Part shown: in pieces, positions 63,201 through 64,000 of the stretch
Numbering within the stretch: position 1 is the first letter of the stretch
Layout: every line of letters starts with the position of its first letter
Origin: Brachionus manjavacas
Lineage: Eukaryota > Rotifera > Eurotatoria > Ploima > Brachionidae
Assembly: GCA_019054805.1 (NCBI GenBank)
Contig: JAHQIY010000003.1
Coordinates: 9,672,001-9,736,000, forward strand
Direction: 5' to 3'
Length of the DNA stretch: 64,000 nucleotides
Position numbers and translations under genes: made by a program
Notes under the pieces: model-generated
Seen by the model: the letters and a program-made list of their open reading frames with translations, nothing else
What the model was told of the DNA's origin: nothing
The model's database searches: none

Positions 63201-64000
63201 AAAATGAAAAAAATCCATTTTTTGACGTTTTTCAGATAAGTTTTTTAGCAATGAGGTTTTTGAATTATTGAAAACCGAAGGTACCACAGGATAGATCTTG
63301 AAATTTTCTTGATTTTGGCTTTACAGATCAAAAAAAGATCAAAGATTTGAAAAGTAATGCACATGGGAAACTTGCAAGTGATTTCAAGCCCACTATTTTT
63401 CAAGTCACTGCAGAATGGTCAATTATTTAGCTACGATAATGATTAAAAGCTAAAATTCAAGAACGCAAAAAGTTTACATTATAAAATTTTCAGGAATCAG
63501 AAAAATTAGAAAGACAAGATTTCAGGGGGCTTCGAAAAAGAGCAAAAAACCCATTTTTTGACGTTTTTCAGATAGGTATTTTGCAATGAGGTTTTCGAAT
63601 TATTGAAAACCGAAGGTACCACAGGATAGACCTTGAAATTTTCTTGATTTTGGCTTAACAGATCAAAAAAAGATCAAAGATTTGAAAAGTAATGCACATG
63701 GGAAACTTGCAAGTGATTTCAAGCCCACTATTTTTCAAGTAAATGCAGAATGGTCAATTATTTAGCTACGATAATGATTTATAGCTCAAATTCAAGAACG
63801 CAAAAAGTTATACATTATAAAATTTTCAGGGATCAAAAAAATTAGAAAGACAAGATTTCAGGGCGACTTCGAAAATGAGCAAAAAACCCATTTTTTGACG
63901 TTTTTCAGATAGGTATTTTGCAATGAGGTTTTCGAATTATTGAAAACCGAAAATACCACAGGATAGATCTTGAAATTTTCTTGATTTTGGCTTTACAGAT
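30292..64000. repeat. satellite DNA array, about 336-bp monomer, about 100 copies, open at the window end
   Basis: Head-to-tail copies of a 335-336 bp unit. Landmarks recur at this spacing: CCCATTTTTTGACG at 30313, 30649, 30985, 31320 and 31656, and a PstI site CTGCAG at 30506, 30842, 31177 and 31513. Most units also carry a BglII site (AGATCT), the perfect palindrome ACTTGCAAGT and the sequence TTATTTAGCTACGATAATGA. All units visible have the same orientation and I see no transposon inserted in 33.7 kb. Left copies are highly alike. From about 41 kb several subfamilies mix (GGCTTTACAGATC for GACTTAACAGATC, TTAGAAAGACAAG for TTAAAAGGACAAG, TATTTTGCAATGAGG for TTTTTAGCAATGAGG). Minus-strand frames of 61-77 codons recur in some copies only where the A-run before GATCA has the right length, so they are not genes. 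Confidence 0.97.

Noticed and set aside
30292..64000. CRISPR-like array or coding tandem repeat.
   Set aside because: Repeats abut without unique spacers, the unit is about 336 bp (335 or 336, the former not a multiple of three), and indels shift the frame between copies.

Overview
The window is AT-rich metazoan DNA from a small invertebrate genome. I favour a monogonont rotifer of the Brachionus type. This is an inference from base composition, 47-72 nt introns mixed with a few 2-3 kb ones, a FRAS1-type matrix gene, LINE/SINE fossils and a very long satellite array; no single diagnostic marker is present. I found no rRNA gene, intact tRNA gene, CRISPR array or bacterial-type operon.

Layout. 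(1) 1-9.15 kb: a FRAS1-like extracellular-matrix gene on the minus strand (signal peptide, six VWC units, then CSPG repeats), assembled here from five exons and running off toward or past position 1. A small secreted peptide-precursor gene at 1037-1429 lies on the opposite strand, apparently inside a downstream intron. The 2.9-kb first intron holds a dead LINE with a nested LINE tail and a TIR MITE. (2) 9.15-22 kb: a gene-poor stretch with many fossils. These are a pogo/Tigger-like element loaded with nested insertions, a fold-back element, a SINE with a 13-bp target duplication, a dispersed repeat pair and several short orphan exon-like frames. (3) 22.2-25.4 kb: a four-exon, 414-residue atypical Rho-family GTPase on the minus strand. 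Residues normally needed for GTP hydrolysis are altered, and there is a long insert between the G4 and G5 motifs. A hAT-type MITE with an 8-bp target duplication lies in its third intron. (4) 27.3-29.3 kb: a decayed multi-exon gene of unknown family, with a diverged direct duplication in its intron. (5) About 30.29 kb to the end: one head-to-tail satellite of about 336-bp monomers, roughly 100 copies, not finished at the window edge. Copies near the junction with unique DNA are fairly uniform. From about 41 kb onward they are a mixture of subfamilies, with multi-monomer blocks duplicated 5 or 7 units apart.

The identifiable genes do not form a pathway: one matrix/adhesion protein, one candidate peptide hormone and one cytoskeletal-signalling GTPase. 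The most distinctive points are the unusual Rho GTPase, the opposite-strand nested peptide gene, and the junction and internal structure of the satellite array.
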